A DNA stretch of 64,000 nucleotides from Kribbella sp. NBC_01245. GTDB lineage: Bacteria; Actinomycetota; Actinomycetes; Propionibacteriales; Kribbellaceae. A program made the translations under genes and the position numbers. The stretch spans positions 3,844,001 through 3,908,000 of the forward strand of contig NZ_CP108487.1 of NCBI RefSeq assembly GCF_036226525.1, written 5' to 3'. Below are positions 43,817 through 52,120 of the stretch, piece by piece. Each line of letters starts with the position of its first letter. Position 1 is the stretch's first letter. The notes beneath the pieces were generated by a model that did no database searches, was not told the origin of the DNA, and worked only from the letters and a program-made list of their open reading frames with translations.

Positions 43817-44674
43817 GTGACGGAGAAGCCTCGGGTGCCGGCGGCGGGGCTGGTGTTGGGTGGGGTGGTTTCTGTTCAGTTCGGCGGGGCCTTGGCGGCG
43901 AAGCTGATTCAGGATATTGGGCCCGCCGGTACTGTCACCATGCGGTTGTTGCTGGCTGTTCCTATCTTGTTGCTGATCGCCAGGCCAGGACTGCGAGGGC
44001 GGACCAAGAAGGATCTACTCGCAGTTGTTGCCTTCGGCATCGTCCTTGGATTGATGAACCTCTCCTTCTATCTGAGCCTCGAACGGCTCCCCCTCGGCGT
44101 CGCCGTCACGATCGAGTTCATCGGCCCCCTCGGCCTGGCCGCCGCGATGTCCCGGCGGCGGCGCGACCTGATCGCCGTCGCGGCGGCAGCGGCGGGCGTC
44201 GTACTGGTCAACGGCCATGACCTCTCCAAAGTCGACTGGATCGGCGTAGGTTTCGCCGCTTTGGCCGGCGTCTTCTGGGCCGGCTACATCCTCCTCAGCG
44301 CCGAAACCGGCCGACGATTCGCCCAACTAGACGGCCTGGCACTAGCAATGGTCGTCAGCAGCCTCATCACCGCGCCGATCGGCGTAGCCACAGCCGGTGC
44401 CGACCTCCTGCACTGGCACCACCTAGCCCTAGGCGCAGCGATCGCCATACTGTCCTCGGTCCTCCCCTACTCGCTCGAGACCCTGGCCCTACGACGCATG
44501 AACCCGGCCGTCTTCGGCATCCTCATGAGCCTCGAACCAGCCGTCGGCGCGCTAGCCGGCCTGCTAGTCCTAAGCCAACGCCTGAGCGCCGTACAGATCG
44601 CGGGCATGGTCTGCGTAGTCGCCGCCTCGATCACCGTCACCCGAACCCCGCGTTCGGAACAGCGCGACCTCTGA
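43817..44674 (+). CDS. EamA/DMT-family transporter, RhtA-like
   Basis: The 285-aa membrane protein has ten hydrophobic segments in two EamA halves (for example VVAFGIVLGLMNLSFYLSLE with RLPLGVAVTIEFIGPLGLAA, and later LPYSLETLALRRMNPAVFGI and LMSLEPAVGALAGLLVLSQR). This is the pattern of RhtA-like amino-acid or metabolite exporters. The GTG at 43817 is the likely start. It is 55 bp upstream of the sulfite-oxidase-like gene but has no clear link to it. Confidence 0.9.
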   Translation: MTEKPRVPAAGLVLGGVVSVQFGGALAAKLIQDIGPAGTVTMRLLLAVPILLLIARPGLRGRTKKDLLAVVAFGIVLGLMNLSFYLSLERLPLGVAVTIEFIGPLGLAAAMSRRRRDLIAVAAAAAGVVLVNGHDLSKVDWIGVGFAALAGVFWAGYILLSAETGRRFAQLDGLALAMVVSSLITAPIGVATAGADLLHWHHLALGAAIAILSSVLPYSLETLALRRMNPAVFGILMSLEPAVGALAGLLVLSQRLSAVQIAGMVCVVAASITVTRTPRSEQRDL

Positions 44675-44729
44675 CGACCGACGGGCATAGGCTGGACGGC
44701 AGGACCGGAAAACAGCCGGAGGGGCCGCT

Positions 44730-45827
44730 ATGTCCGTCGAGACCTTCAGTACCGCATCACGCGTCGCCGGGAAGGGCGAAGGGGTGACGCTCGAGGAGCT
44801 GCAACTCGCCGCGCGTAATCACGGCATGCCGCTGGAGGCCATGCGGTACGACGTGACGCCGGCCGGGCTGCACTACGTCCTGGTGCACTACGACATCCCC
44901 GCGGCGGATGCCCCGAACTGGCAGCTCGAGCTAACTGGTTGCGTCGAGCAACCATTGTCGATCGGTCTGACCGAGTTGAAGGCGATGAACCGGCAGATCG
45001 TCCGGGTCACCCTCGAATGCGCGGGCAACGGCCGTGCGCGGCAAGACCCGCGGCCGGTCAGCCAGCCCTGGCTCGTGGAAGCCGTCGGCACGGCCGAATG
45101 GACCGGGGTGCCGTTGACGGTGCTGCTCGAACACGCCGGTGTACGACCCGATGGCGTCGACGTCGTATTCACGGGTGCGGACCACGGGTTCGAGCGCGGT
45201 GTGGAGCAGGATTACCAGCGCGGGCTTTCCCTGACCGAGGCGATGGAAGTTGGTGCGCTCGTCGCCTGGGAGATGAACGGCGAACCGCTGCCGCCTCAGC
45301 ACGGCTTCCCGCTGCGACTGGTCGTGCCGGGGTGGTATGGGATGGCCAGCGTGAAGTGGTTGCGCTCGATCGAGGTCATCGACCACGAGTTCACCGGCTT
45401 CCAGAACGCGGTCGCGTACCGCCTGCGGAGTAGTGCGGACGATCCCGGCGTGCCGGTGACCCGGATCGAGCCGCGCGCGTTGCTGATCCCGCCTGGTCAT
45501 CCTGATTTCATGAGCCGGGCGCGGATCCTCAAGACCGGGGCGGTTGTACTTCGCGGGCGTGCGTGGTCGGGCTGGGCGCCGGTGGATCTGGTCGAGGTCA
45601 GCGTCGATGGTGGGGCCAGTTGGCGGGAAGCTGAACTAGATGCCGAGGGCAATGACCTTGCCTGGCGCGGATTCAGCGTGGAGTGGGATGCGACGCCGGG
45701 TGAGTATGAGCTCACGGCCCGCGCTCGGGATGAGAGTGGGCGGGTTCAACCGCTGCAGGCGGCCTGGAATCGTGGGGGTTTCGCCAACAACAGCGCGCAT
45801 CGGATTCCGGTTGTTGTGATCGACTGA
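44730..45827 (+). CDS. sulfite oxidase-fold molybdopterin oxidoreductase
   Basis: The 365-aa enzyme has the Moco domain (about 50-220) with the Mo-ligand Cys in VTLECAGNGRARQDPRP and GADHGFERGVEQDYQRGLS. The Moco-dimerisation domain (about 245-365) has VVLRGRAWSGWAPVDLVEVS and VDGGASWREAELDAE. No signal peptide and no haem domain are present, so this is a cytoplasmic member whose substrate (sulfite or another) is uncertain. The ATG has GGAGGGGCC upstream. Confidence 0.92.
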   Translation: MSVETFSTASRVAGKGEGVTLEELQLAARNHGMPLEAMRYDVTPAGLHYVLVHYDIPAADAPNWQLELTGCVEQPLSIGLTELKAMNRQIVRVTLECAGNGRARQDPRPVSQPWLVEAVGTAEWTGVPLTVLLEHAGVRPDGVDVVFTGADHGFERGVEQDYQRGLSLTEAMEVGALVAWEMNGEPLPPQHGFPLRLVVPGWYGMASVKWLRSIEVIDHEFTGFQNAVAYRLRSSADDPGVPVTRIEPRALLIPPGHPDFMSRARILKTGAVVLRGRAWSGWAPVDLVEVSVDGGASWREAELDAEGNDLAWRGFSVEWDATPGEYELTARARDESGRVQPLQAAWNRGGFANNSAHRIPVVVID

Positions 45828-45915
45828 ACCCGCGTGTCGAGTGGCGGTTCCGCGCATCGAAAGTTCCATGATGGGGATAGGTGCAACGCACGATTTCTCA
45901 CATGGGACGCGGGCG

Positions 45916-46170
45916 ATGAACTCCTTGGACACTGACCAGGCAATTGGCATTCACCTGCACGCAAGGGTGTTTCGGCGGCCGGAGGGTCCGCCGGGGAGCG
46001 TCTGGTACGTCGATGTCGACGACCTCGACGATCCACAACCAGACGACCCGTACTGGTACGGCTACTTCTGCTCCCAACGCGCCGCCATAGACGCCGCCTG
46101 CGAACGAATAGCCGCAGCCCAGGCCAACCGCCTACACCGCCTAAGCGAGTCCCTACGCCTAACGGGCTAA
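45916..46170 (+). CDS. small acidic protein, unknown function
   Basis: The 84-aa product (IGIHLHARVFRRPEGPPGSV, WYVDVDDLDDPQPDDPYWYG) has an acidic, aromatic middle and an Arg/Ala helical end. I do not recognise it. The ATG at 45916 was chosen over a longer frame because the extension lacks coding character. There is no membrane segment. Confidence 0.45.
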   Translation: MNSLDTDQAIGIHLHARVFRRPEGPPGSVWYVDVDDLDDPQPDDPYWYGYFCSQRAAIDAACERIAAAQANRLHRLSESLRLTG

Positions 46171-46209
46171 CCAACGCCAACACCGGCACCACTAGCCCGA
46201 TGGGCACCA

Positions 46210-46230
46210 CCTAAGCGCTGCGTGCTTAGG
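46210..46230. terminator. short hairpin between convergent genes
   Basis: CCTAAGC (46210-46216) pairs with GCTTAGG (46224-46230) around seven bases. It lies between the convergent small gene and the multicopper oxidase operon. Confidence 0.55.
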
Positions 46231-46251
46231 GGATGCGAATCGGACTGGTGG

Positions 46252-47721
46252 TTATTCCGGTTCGTTGTGGTGGTGGCCGCCTATGCGGTAGGGGGTGGTG
46301 AAGCCTGTGTAGGCGAGGTGGGTCATTAGGCCTTGTTTGGCGTGGGGGAGGTTGTGGCAGTGGTCCATCCAGATGCCGGGGTTGTCGGCTACGAAGGCGA
46401 TTTCGTAGGACTCGTCGTCGCCGACCTCCAACGTGTCGGTCCACCAGGGGCTGCCGGATGACGGCACGCCGTTGCGGCTCAGCACCACCGCGTGATGGCC
46501 ATGCAAGTGCATCGGATGCGCCTGACCGCTCTTGTTGGTGATGCGCATGCGGACCACGTCGCCCTCGCTCACCATGTACATCGGCACGTCAGGCATCAAC
46601 TTCCCGTTGATCGTCCACCACAACCCGGGCTTACCGTCCAGGAACCCAGCCCTCCGCCCAATCCGGTACTCGAACCGCCGATCCGCCTCGTCCGGCTTGA
46701 ACCCGATCGGCCCAGCCTTGCCATACGACAGCAAATCCACGTTCTCCGCCGACATCCCCACCACCGGCCCACTGGAACCACTCGGCCCAATCAGCAGGGA
46801 CGTCGCGGCACCACCCGCATCCAGCCGCATACCCTCCGCAGGCACCACCGCCTCCAGGTCGACCCGGCCGCCGGCAGGCAGGAGATACCCCGCGCCCTTG
46901 ACGTCCGAAGGCCCGCGCAACTCCCGCCCATCCACGGCCACCACGCGGTACGTCGTACCAGCCAGACCGATCCGGATGACGGCGTTATCCGTGTTCACCA
47001 CGCGGACCCTTACCGTCGTACCGGCCGCAAGGTCATGCCGGGATTGCCCGATATGCCCGTTGATACTGCGCCTCTCGTCGTACGTATGGATCGCGGCAAC
47101 CACATCCCGTACTGGCTGTGCCCCGTCGATCACGATGGTGCCGAACAACCCATCGCGGACCTGCTCGCTGGACACCTGATGCGAGTGATACCAGTACGTC
47201 CCAGCGTCGACGGCCCGGAACCGATAGGTATGACGCTTGCCAACGGCAACGGAATCCTGAGTCACTCCCGCCACACCATCTTCGGCATTCGGTACGTCGA
47301 TCCCGTGCCAGTGCAGGGTCGCGCCTTCGGTCACCGACTCGTTGACCAGCGTGACCTGGACCAGATCCCCAACACGAGCGCGAAGAGCCGGCCCCGGCGA
47401 GGTCCCGTTCAGCGTGAATCCGTCGATGACCTGACCGCTCGCCAGCGTGATCTTCCCCTTGCGAGCCGTCACCGTCACGTCCACATCAGGCTTACCGGCC
47501 GGCCCTCGCAAGTCCGCGACGCTGACACCACCAACGCCATGACCTGCAGCATGATCGTGGGCAGGCCCGCCACCATTGTCGGCGTACCCCATCTCCATGG
47601 CGGAGTAGTCGTCCGGCACCAAGCTGGTCGCCCACAGATAGGCCAGCGGCGCGAGCACCGCGAGAGCCATTCCGAGAGCGACCAGCCCGCGCCGACGCTT
47701 CCGCCGACTTGCCTCAGCCAC
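46252..47721 (-). CDS. membrane-anchored multicopper oxidase
   Basis: The 489-aa enzyme starts at a GTG that overlaps the upstream stop by eight bases. An N-terminal helix (GLVALGMALAVLAPLAYLWA) anchors it outside the membrane, followed by a His-rich linker. Three cupredoxin domains carry copper ligands LHWHGID, YWYHSHQ, HPMHLHGHH and the type 1/3 motif MDHCHNLPHAKQGLM. Multicopper oxidases couple substrate oxidation to reduction of O2; the substrate could be Cu(I), Mn or a phenol. It is the third gene of a tightly overlapped operon with DUF1707 and a 4-TM protein. Confidence 0.92.
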   Translation of the reverse strand: MAEASRRKRRRGLVALGMALAVLAPLAYLWATSLVPDDYSAMEMGYADNGGGPAHDHAAGHGVGGVSVADLRGPAGKPDVDVTVTARKGKITLASGQVIDGFTLNGTSPGPALRARVGDLVQVTLVNESVTEGATLHWHGIDVPNAEDGVAGVTQDSVAVGKRHTYRFRAVDAGTYWYHSHQVSSEQVRDGLFGTIVIDGAQPVRDVVAAIHTYDERRSINGHIGQSRHDLAAGTTVRVRVVNTDNAVIRIGLAGTTYRVVAVDGRELRGPSDVKGAGYLLPAGGRVDLEAVVPAEGMRLDAGGAATSLLIGPSGSSGPVVGMSAENVDLLSYGKAGPIGFKPDEADRRFEYRIGRRAGFLDGKPGLWWTINGKLMPDVPMYMVSEGDVVRMRITNKSGQAHPMHLHGHHAVVLSRNGVPSSGSPWWTDTLEVGDDESYEIAFVADNPGIWMDHCHNLPHAKQGLMTHLAYTGFTTPYRIGGHHHNEPE

Positions 47722-48127
47722 TGGTCGAGAGGACTGGGGGCGTACTAGCGCGCTTAGCCGCCATACTCGCCACTCCGGCGATCGCCAACCCGTTGATCCC
47801 ATGCAGGATGCCAAGGGCAGGCGCGCCCGAGGCGAGCACCGCGAGCGTGATCTGGAGTACGACCAACCCGAAGACGATCCCGGCGAGCTTGCGCCCACCC
47901 GGTACGTCGGCGAAGAACGACACCACCAGCAGTGCGAGCACCACCACGGCCAGGATGTTGCCGTTCATCGCATGGATCGACTGTCCGAGATTGCTATACG
48001 ACGAGTCGACCGTGACGCCGTCGCGGGCATCACTGTTCAGCATGAACCCGTCGAGCCCGATCGCCGCCACCTGGATCACGACCCCGAGCGTGACCAGCAT
48101 GGCCAGCACCCGGTACGCCGCCCTCAC
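47714..48127 (-). CDS. four-TM membrane protein (possibly DUF6220)
   Basis: The 137-aa protein has four hydrophobic segments: VLAMLVTLGVVIQVAAIGLD, ILAVVVLALLVVSFFADV, LAGIVFGLVVLQITLAVLAS and a final HGINGLAIAGVASM. A loop His in SIHAMNGN could bind copper or haem. It overlaps DUF1707 upstream (GTGA) and the oxidase downstream, so all three are coupled. It may support the oxidase, as an electron acceptor, anchor or metal route; that is inference. Confidence 0.7.
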   Translation of the reverse strand: MRAAYRVLAMLVTLGVVIQVAAIGLDGFMLNSDARDGVTVDSSYSNLGQSIHAMNGNILAVVVLALLVVSFFADVPGGRKLAGIVFGLVVLQITLAVLASGAPALGILHGINGLAIAGVASMAAKRASTPPVLSTSG

Positions 48128-48609
48128 GCGCTTCGGCCTTGCATGCCGCGCTGCTTCTTACGCTGCGCGAAGATCACCGCGCCGATGATCAGCACCAGGA
48201 ACAACGGCACCGGCGGATGGCCGCCCACGACGGCACACGCGATCGACGCCAGCAAGGCGAACCCGACCAACGCCGCGATCACCGGCACCGGCAGACCCTT
48301 TCGGCCAGGACCGGCCCAGCTCCCCAGACCCCGCTGCTTACCGGAGCGCTCGTCCTGAGGCGCGGTCCAAGGCGCGCCAGGCGGCGGCCACGGAATACCA
48401 CCCCAGGATGACTGCTCCGGCAGATCGGTGAACAACGCCTTCAGATCGGCCTCGGTCTTCGCCTTCAAGGCCTCGCCCACCCGCTCGGTGTGCTCCTCCG
48501 CGGTCAGCCGCCCGGCCTCGTAGTGCTCGCCGAGCCGCCGGACCGCCTCCTCCCGCTCCTGATCCCCAACCCGGACCCCGTCCGGGCGGTCGTTCTCGTT
48601 CCCGCTCAT
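48124..48609 (-). CDS. DUF1707 membrane protein
   Basis: The 161-aa protein begins with the DUF1707 domain (RVGDQEREEAVRRLGEHYEA, GRLTAEEHTERVGEALKAKT, ADLKALFTDLP). A proline-rich linker and two transmembrane segments near 110-150 follow (VIAALVGFALLASIACAVVG, LFLVLIIGAVIFA). DUF1707 is an N-terminal domain of actinobacterial membrane proteins of unknown role. It leads the operon with the 4-TM protein and the oxidase. Confidence 0.85.
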   Translation of the reverse strand: MSGNENDRPDGVRVGDQEREEAVRRLGEHYEAGRLTAEEHTERVGEALKAKTEADLKALFTDLPEQSSWGGIPWPPPGAPWTAPQDERSGKQRGLGSWAGPGRKGLPVPVIAALVGFALLASIACAVVGGHPPVPLFLVLIIGAVIFAQRKKQRGMQGRSA

Positions 48610-48724
48610 GACTCTCCCCTAGATCGTCGTCGAACTGACTACGACGATCGTGTCCCGCGCACCCCCTGCGGCGCGTCGCCCAGGCGGCGGCACCTCGCCT
48701 ACTCCCCAGGGAGTACACGCACGC

Positions 48725-50080
48725 TCAGGAGGAGGCGGCCGAGAGGATCTGGTTGACGTCATTGTTGGCCTCGATCAGGTCTTTCGGGTCGGTCTCGAAC
48801 GCCATCACAGAGTCCATCGCAGGCTTCATGACCGACGACACGTCAGCCGCGTTGGGATTGGCCGGGTAGGCGAAGGTCGCACCCGCGCTGACCGGCTCGA
48901 GGAAGGGCGTGATGTCCCAGCCGTCGGCCGCGAAGGCCTGCTGGGCCGCGGGCATGCAGGCGGTCACGGCCGGGAAGACCACGGCGGCCTTCGCGACGAT
49001 GTCCTGCGCCTCCTTCGAACCGAGGAAGCTCACCCAGGCCCACGCGGCGTCCTTGCGATTGGTCCCGGCCCAGATCGTGTCGGCCAGACCGTTCATCATC
49101 GACATCCGCTTGCCGTTCGGGCCTTGCGGCAACCGGGCCAGCTTGGTCTTGACCCGGCCCAGGCCCGCGTAGGTGCCGAGCATCCAGGACCCGTTCGGCG
49201 TGATCGCGTACTTGCCGGCGCCGAAGGCCTCGGTGATCCCCACGCCTGACTTGGCCTGCGCGAGGGTCGGCATGTAGCCCTTGGTGATGAGACCGCGGTA
49301 CCACCCGATCGTCTCGGTGAATTTCGGATCGCCGTAGAAGAACTTCGTCCCCCACGGTTCACCCTCGCTGTAGGTCCAGCCGTTCGTTGCGGCGTACCAG
49401 CTCCAGCTGGTCTGGCCGTCCGAGTCGCCGCCATCGCTGAAGCCGAGACCGAAGACCTTGATGTTGTTCTTGTCGAAGCCCGGTTGATCCCCGCGCCGGC
49501 CTTTGCTGTCCACGGTGAGCCGCCGGACGATCTGCTCGAACGTCCCGCCATCAGCCGGGTTCCACGTCATCGAGTTGATCTGGTCGGCGCTGATGCCCGC
49601 GTCGGCGGTCATCGCGCTGTTGTAGAAGTACGCCTCGGTGTCCCAGTCCTTCGGCAGGCCGTAGCGCTTGCCATCGTCGCCGATCCAGCGCTCGGCCAGA
49701 CCCTTCTGGTAGATCCCGAGGTCGAGTACGTCGCGCTCGACCAACTCGTCGATCGACAGCAGTTGGTCCTTCGCGGCGAACAGCGGATACCGCGCGGAGT
49801 GCGAGGTGAAGACGTCCGGCGCGGTGCCGGAGATGAAGCCGGTGACCAGGTTCGACCAGTAGTCGTTCCAGCCGAACTGCTCGACCTTGACCGAGTACTG
49901 CGGATGCTTACGCTGGAAGGCCTTCGCGCACTCGACGTACATCGGCAGTTGCGCCGAGTCCCAGAGCCAGTACGACACCTCGCCCGGTGGACGGTTCGCG
50001 ACCCCGTTGTTGCATCCGGCAACGGCCGCGGCGGCCAGACCGGCGGCCCCGGCAAGGAATGAACGACGTGAGATGGACAT
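48725..50080 (-). CDS. carbohydrate ABC transporter substrate-binding lipoprotein
   Basis: The 451-aa binding protein has a twin-arginine signal (SISRRSFLAGAAGLAAAAV) with lipobox AVAGC. The SBP_bac_1 fold reads VSYWLWDSAQLPMYVECAKA, VEQFGWNDYWSNLVTGFISG, APDVFTSHSARYPLF and YGLPKDWDTEAYFYNSAM. It is the last gene of the alpha-galactoside operon, eight bp after MalG. It probably binds melibiose, raffinose or another alpha-galactoside, judged from the GH36 gene. Confidence 0.92.
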   Translation of the reverse strand: MSISRRSFLAGAAGLAAAAVAGCNNGVANRPPGEVSYWLWDSAQLPMYVECAKAFQRKHPQYSVKVEQFGWNDYWSNLVTGFISGTAPDVFTSHSARYPLFAAKDQLLSIDELVERDVLDLGIYQKGLAERWIGDDGKRYGLPKDWDTEAYFYNSAMTADAGISADQINSMTWNPADGGTFEQIVRRLTVDSKGRRGDQPGFDKNNIKVFGLGFSDGGDSDGQTSWSWYAATNGWTYSEGEPWGTKFFYGDPKFTETIGWYRGLITKGYMPTLAQAKSGVGITEAFGAGKYAITPNGSWMLGTYAGLGRVKTKLARLPQGPNGKRMSMMNGLADTIWAGTNRKDAAWAWVSFLGSKEAQDIVAKAAVVFPAVTACMPAAQQAFAADGWDITPFLEPVSAGATFAYPANPNAADVSSVMKPAMDSVMAFETDPKDLIEANNDVNQILSAASS

Positions 50081-50088
50081 CTCGAACC

Positions 50089-50970
50089 TCACTTGATCCC
50101 GGAGAAACCGATGGAGTTGGTGATCCGCTTCGCGAACGCGAGGAACAGGATCAGGATCGGCAGCGCGGCCACCAGCGTCGCCGCCATCAGCCCGGCCCAG
50201 TCCGGCGAGCCCTGCGGCGTCTGCGACCGGAAGATGCCGAGGGCAACGGTCAGCACGCGCACGTTCTCCTGCTGCCCGACCAGCAACGGCCAGAAGTAGT
50301 CGTTCCACGAGGTGATGTACGTCAGGATCGCGAGCGTGGTGATCGGCGCCGCGCTCATCGGCAGGATCATCTGGAAGAAGATCCGGGGATGGCCGGCGCC
50401 GTCGATCATCGCGGCCTCCTCCAGCTCCCGGTTGATCGTGATGAAGAACTGGCGCAGGAAGAAGATCGCGAACGGCGTCATGAACGCACTCGGCAGGATG
50501 ATGCCGGCAAAACTGTTCAGCAGGCCGAGGTTCTTGATCAGTACGAAGTTCGGCAAGGTGCTGAAGATCGGCGGCACCATCAACGCCGCCAGGAACAACG
50601 CGAACACCTTGTCCCGGCCGGGCCAGCGCAACCGGGCGAAGGCGTACGCCGCCATCGCGCTGAAGAAGACCTGGCAGAACGTCGTGACGGTTGCCACGAC
50701 CAACGAGTTCCGCAGGTACAGCCAGAAGTTGACCGAGGCGCCGCTACCACCTTGGGCCTGCGCCTCCTCGACCGAGGCCAGACCGAGCACTCGTCTGAAC
50801 GCGCCGAGCGTAGTCTCGACCGGCAGCAGCGAACCGGGGTCGCCGACCAGCGCCACGTTGTTCGACAGCGCCGTACGCAACATCCAGTAGAAGGGGAAGA
50901 TCGTCACCAGCATCAGCAGGACAAGCATGGTCCACGCGACCACCCGGCCCGGGTTGATCCGTTCTCTCAT
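50089..50970 (-). CDS. carbohydrate ABC transporter permease, MalG-type
   Basis: The 293-aa permease has six hydrophobic segments and the EAA loop EAAMIDGAGHPRIFFQMILP that contacts the ATPase. It starts RINPGRVVAWTMLVLLML and ends SIGFSGIK. It pairs with the MalF-type protein at 52117-53007. A TnpB insertion of about 1.1 kb lies just upstream of its ATG and now separates it from malF. Confidence 0.94.
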   Translation of the reverse strand: MRERINPGRVVAWTMLVLLMLVTIFPFYWMLRTALSNNVALVGDPGSLLPVETTLGAFRRVLGLASVEEAQAQGGSGASVNFWLYLRNSLVVATVTTFCQVFFSAMAAYAFARLRWPGRDKVFALFLAALMVPPIFSTLPNFVLIKNLGLLNSFAGIILPSAFMTPFAIFFLRQFFITINRELEEAAMIDGAGHPRIFFQMILPMSAAPITTLAILTYITSWNDYFWPLLVGQQENVRVLTVALGIFRSQTPQGSPDWAGLMAATLVAALPILILFLAFAKRITNSIGFSGIK

Positions 50971-50985
50971 CGGTAGTCCGGCGCG

Positions 50986-51017
50986 GAAATCCCGTCCTCG
51001 AGGGCGGGGATTAGACG
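50986..51017 (+). repeat. left copy of the sequence that flanks tnpB
   Basis: GAAATCCCGTCCTCGAGGGC followed by GGGGATTAGACG forms a hairpin (arms 50988-51012). It resembles the right flank at 52085-52116 in the same orientation. It lies 18 bp upstream of the malG start. It may be the element's left end or a relic of an earlier right end. Confidence 0.5.
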
Positions 51018-51068
51018 CCGGTCCCTCCCTTCAGAAAATTGTCGGTGGCGGTCGCCACAATTGGTGGC

Positions 51069-52079
51069 GTGTCCAGGTACCGGCTTGTCCCGACCCCCGC
51101 GCAGGAGACTGCGCTGCTGGGGCACTGCGGCCATGCCCGGTACGTGTGGAACCTCGGACTCGAACAGCGACTGATGTGGCGACCAGGACGGCCACCCACC
51201 CCCGGATACAATGCACAGTGCTCGCAGCTGACCGAAGCCCGCGCCGCGGAGCCGTGGCTGGCGGCCGGGTCGCAAACGGTGCAACAGCAAGCATTGCGCG
51301 ACCTCGACCAAGCCTGGCGAAACTTCTTTGGCGGTACTCACTCCAGGCCGCCGTGGCGCAGGGCCGGCCGACGCGAGGGGTTCCGGATCGTAGGGCCACA
51401 GGCCCAGCGGGTCGAACGGTTGAACCGTAAATGGGGCCGGGTGCTGGTGCCGAAAGCCGGCTGGATCAAGTTCCGCTGGTCGCGACAGGTGCCGGATGCA
51501 AAGTCGTACCGGATCACCCGCGACCGGGTGGGGCGGTGGCACATCGCCTTCGCCGCCATCCCCGACCCGGTACCGGCACCCGGAAGCGGTGAGGCCGTCG
51601 GAGTCGACCGCGGTGTCGCTGTGTCGGCGGCCCTGTCCACCGGCGAACTGCTCGCATGCCCCGGACTGCGCGGCCCCGAAAAGACCCGGCTGAAGCAGCT
51701 GCAACAGCAGCTCGCGCGGTGCAGACGCGGATCGAACCGGCGCACCCGGATAAAGATAGCCATCGCCCGACTGCTGGCCCGCGAAACCGATCGGCGCAAG
51801 GACTGGGTCGAGAAGATCTCCACCTATATCGCTGGGCGGTTCGACCTGATCCGGGTCGAGGACCTGAAGATCCGCAACATGACCCGCTCCGCACGCGGCA
51901 CCGTCGAGCAGCCGGGCCGCAACGTCCGGGCCAAAGCGGGATTGAACCGGGGCATCCTCGCTCAGCATGCTGATGTGAATGCAGCCAGGAACATCGCGGC
52001 CGGACGGGCCGTGACCGCACGCCGAGGCACGAGGTCTGTGCCGTTGAAGCGTGAACCACATCTCGCTACCTCCGCGTAG
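51069..52079 (+). CDS. orphan TnpB-like RNA-guided nuclease lacking the zinc-finger segment
   Basis: From the GTG at 51069 the 336-aa product opens SRYRLVPTPAQETALLGHCG, HARYVWNLGLEQR, as in IS200/IS605-type TnpB. RuvC acids are present: D180 in AVGVDRGVAVSAALSTG, E264 in IRVEDLKIRNMT and D302 in HADVNAARNIAAG. The E-to-D distance is 38 residues, against 83 in ISDra2 TnpB (E278 to D361). The missing stretch normally holds the two C-x-x-C pairs of the zinc finger, and none are seen here. No TnpA gene is adjacent. It lies antisense within the alpha-galactoside operon. Confidence 0.85.
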   Translation: MSRYRLVPTPAQETALLGHCGHARYVWNLGLEQRLMWRPGRPPTPGYNAQCSQLTEARAAEPWLAAGSQTVQQQALRDLDQAWRNFFGGTHSRPPWRRAGRREGFRIVGPQAQRVERLNRKWGRVLVPKAGWIKFRWSRQVPDAKSYRITRDRVGRWHIAFAAIPDPVPAPGSGEAVGVDRGVAVSAALSTGELLACPGLRGPEKTRLKQLQQQLARCRRGSNRRTRIKIAIARLLARETDRRKDWVEKISTYIAGRFDLIRVEDLKIRNMTRSARGTVEQPGRNVRAKAGLNRGILAQHADVNAARNIAAGRAVTARRGTRSVPLKREPHLATSA

Positions 52080-52084
52080 TGGGA

Positions 52085-52120
52085 TGAAATCCCCCGCCAC
52101 CAGGCAGGGGAGGACGTCAA
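52085..52120 (+). mobile_element. right end of the tnpB element with hairpin, probable omegaRNA 3' end
   Basis: CCCC-C-GCC (52091-52098) pairs with GGC-A-GGGG (52103-52110) around ACCA, followed by AGGACGTCAA. TnpB elements of this type end in such a hairpin, which is part of the guide-RNA scaffold. TCAA (52117-52120) overlaps the stop codon of malF, so the guide would start with malF sequence. Confidence 0.6.
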
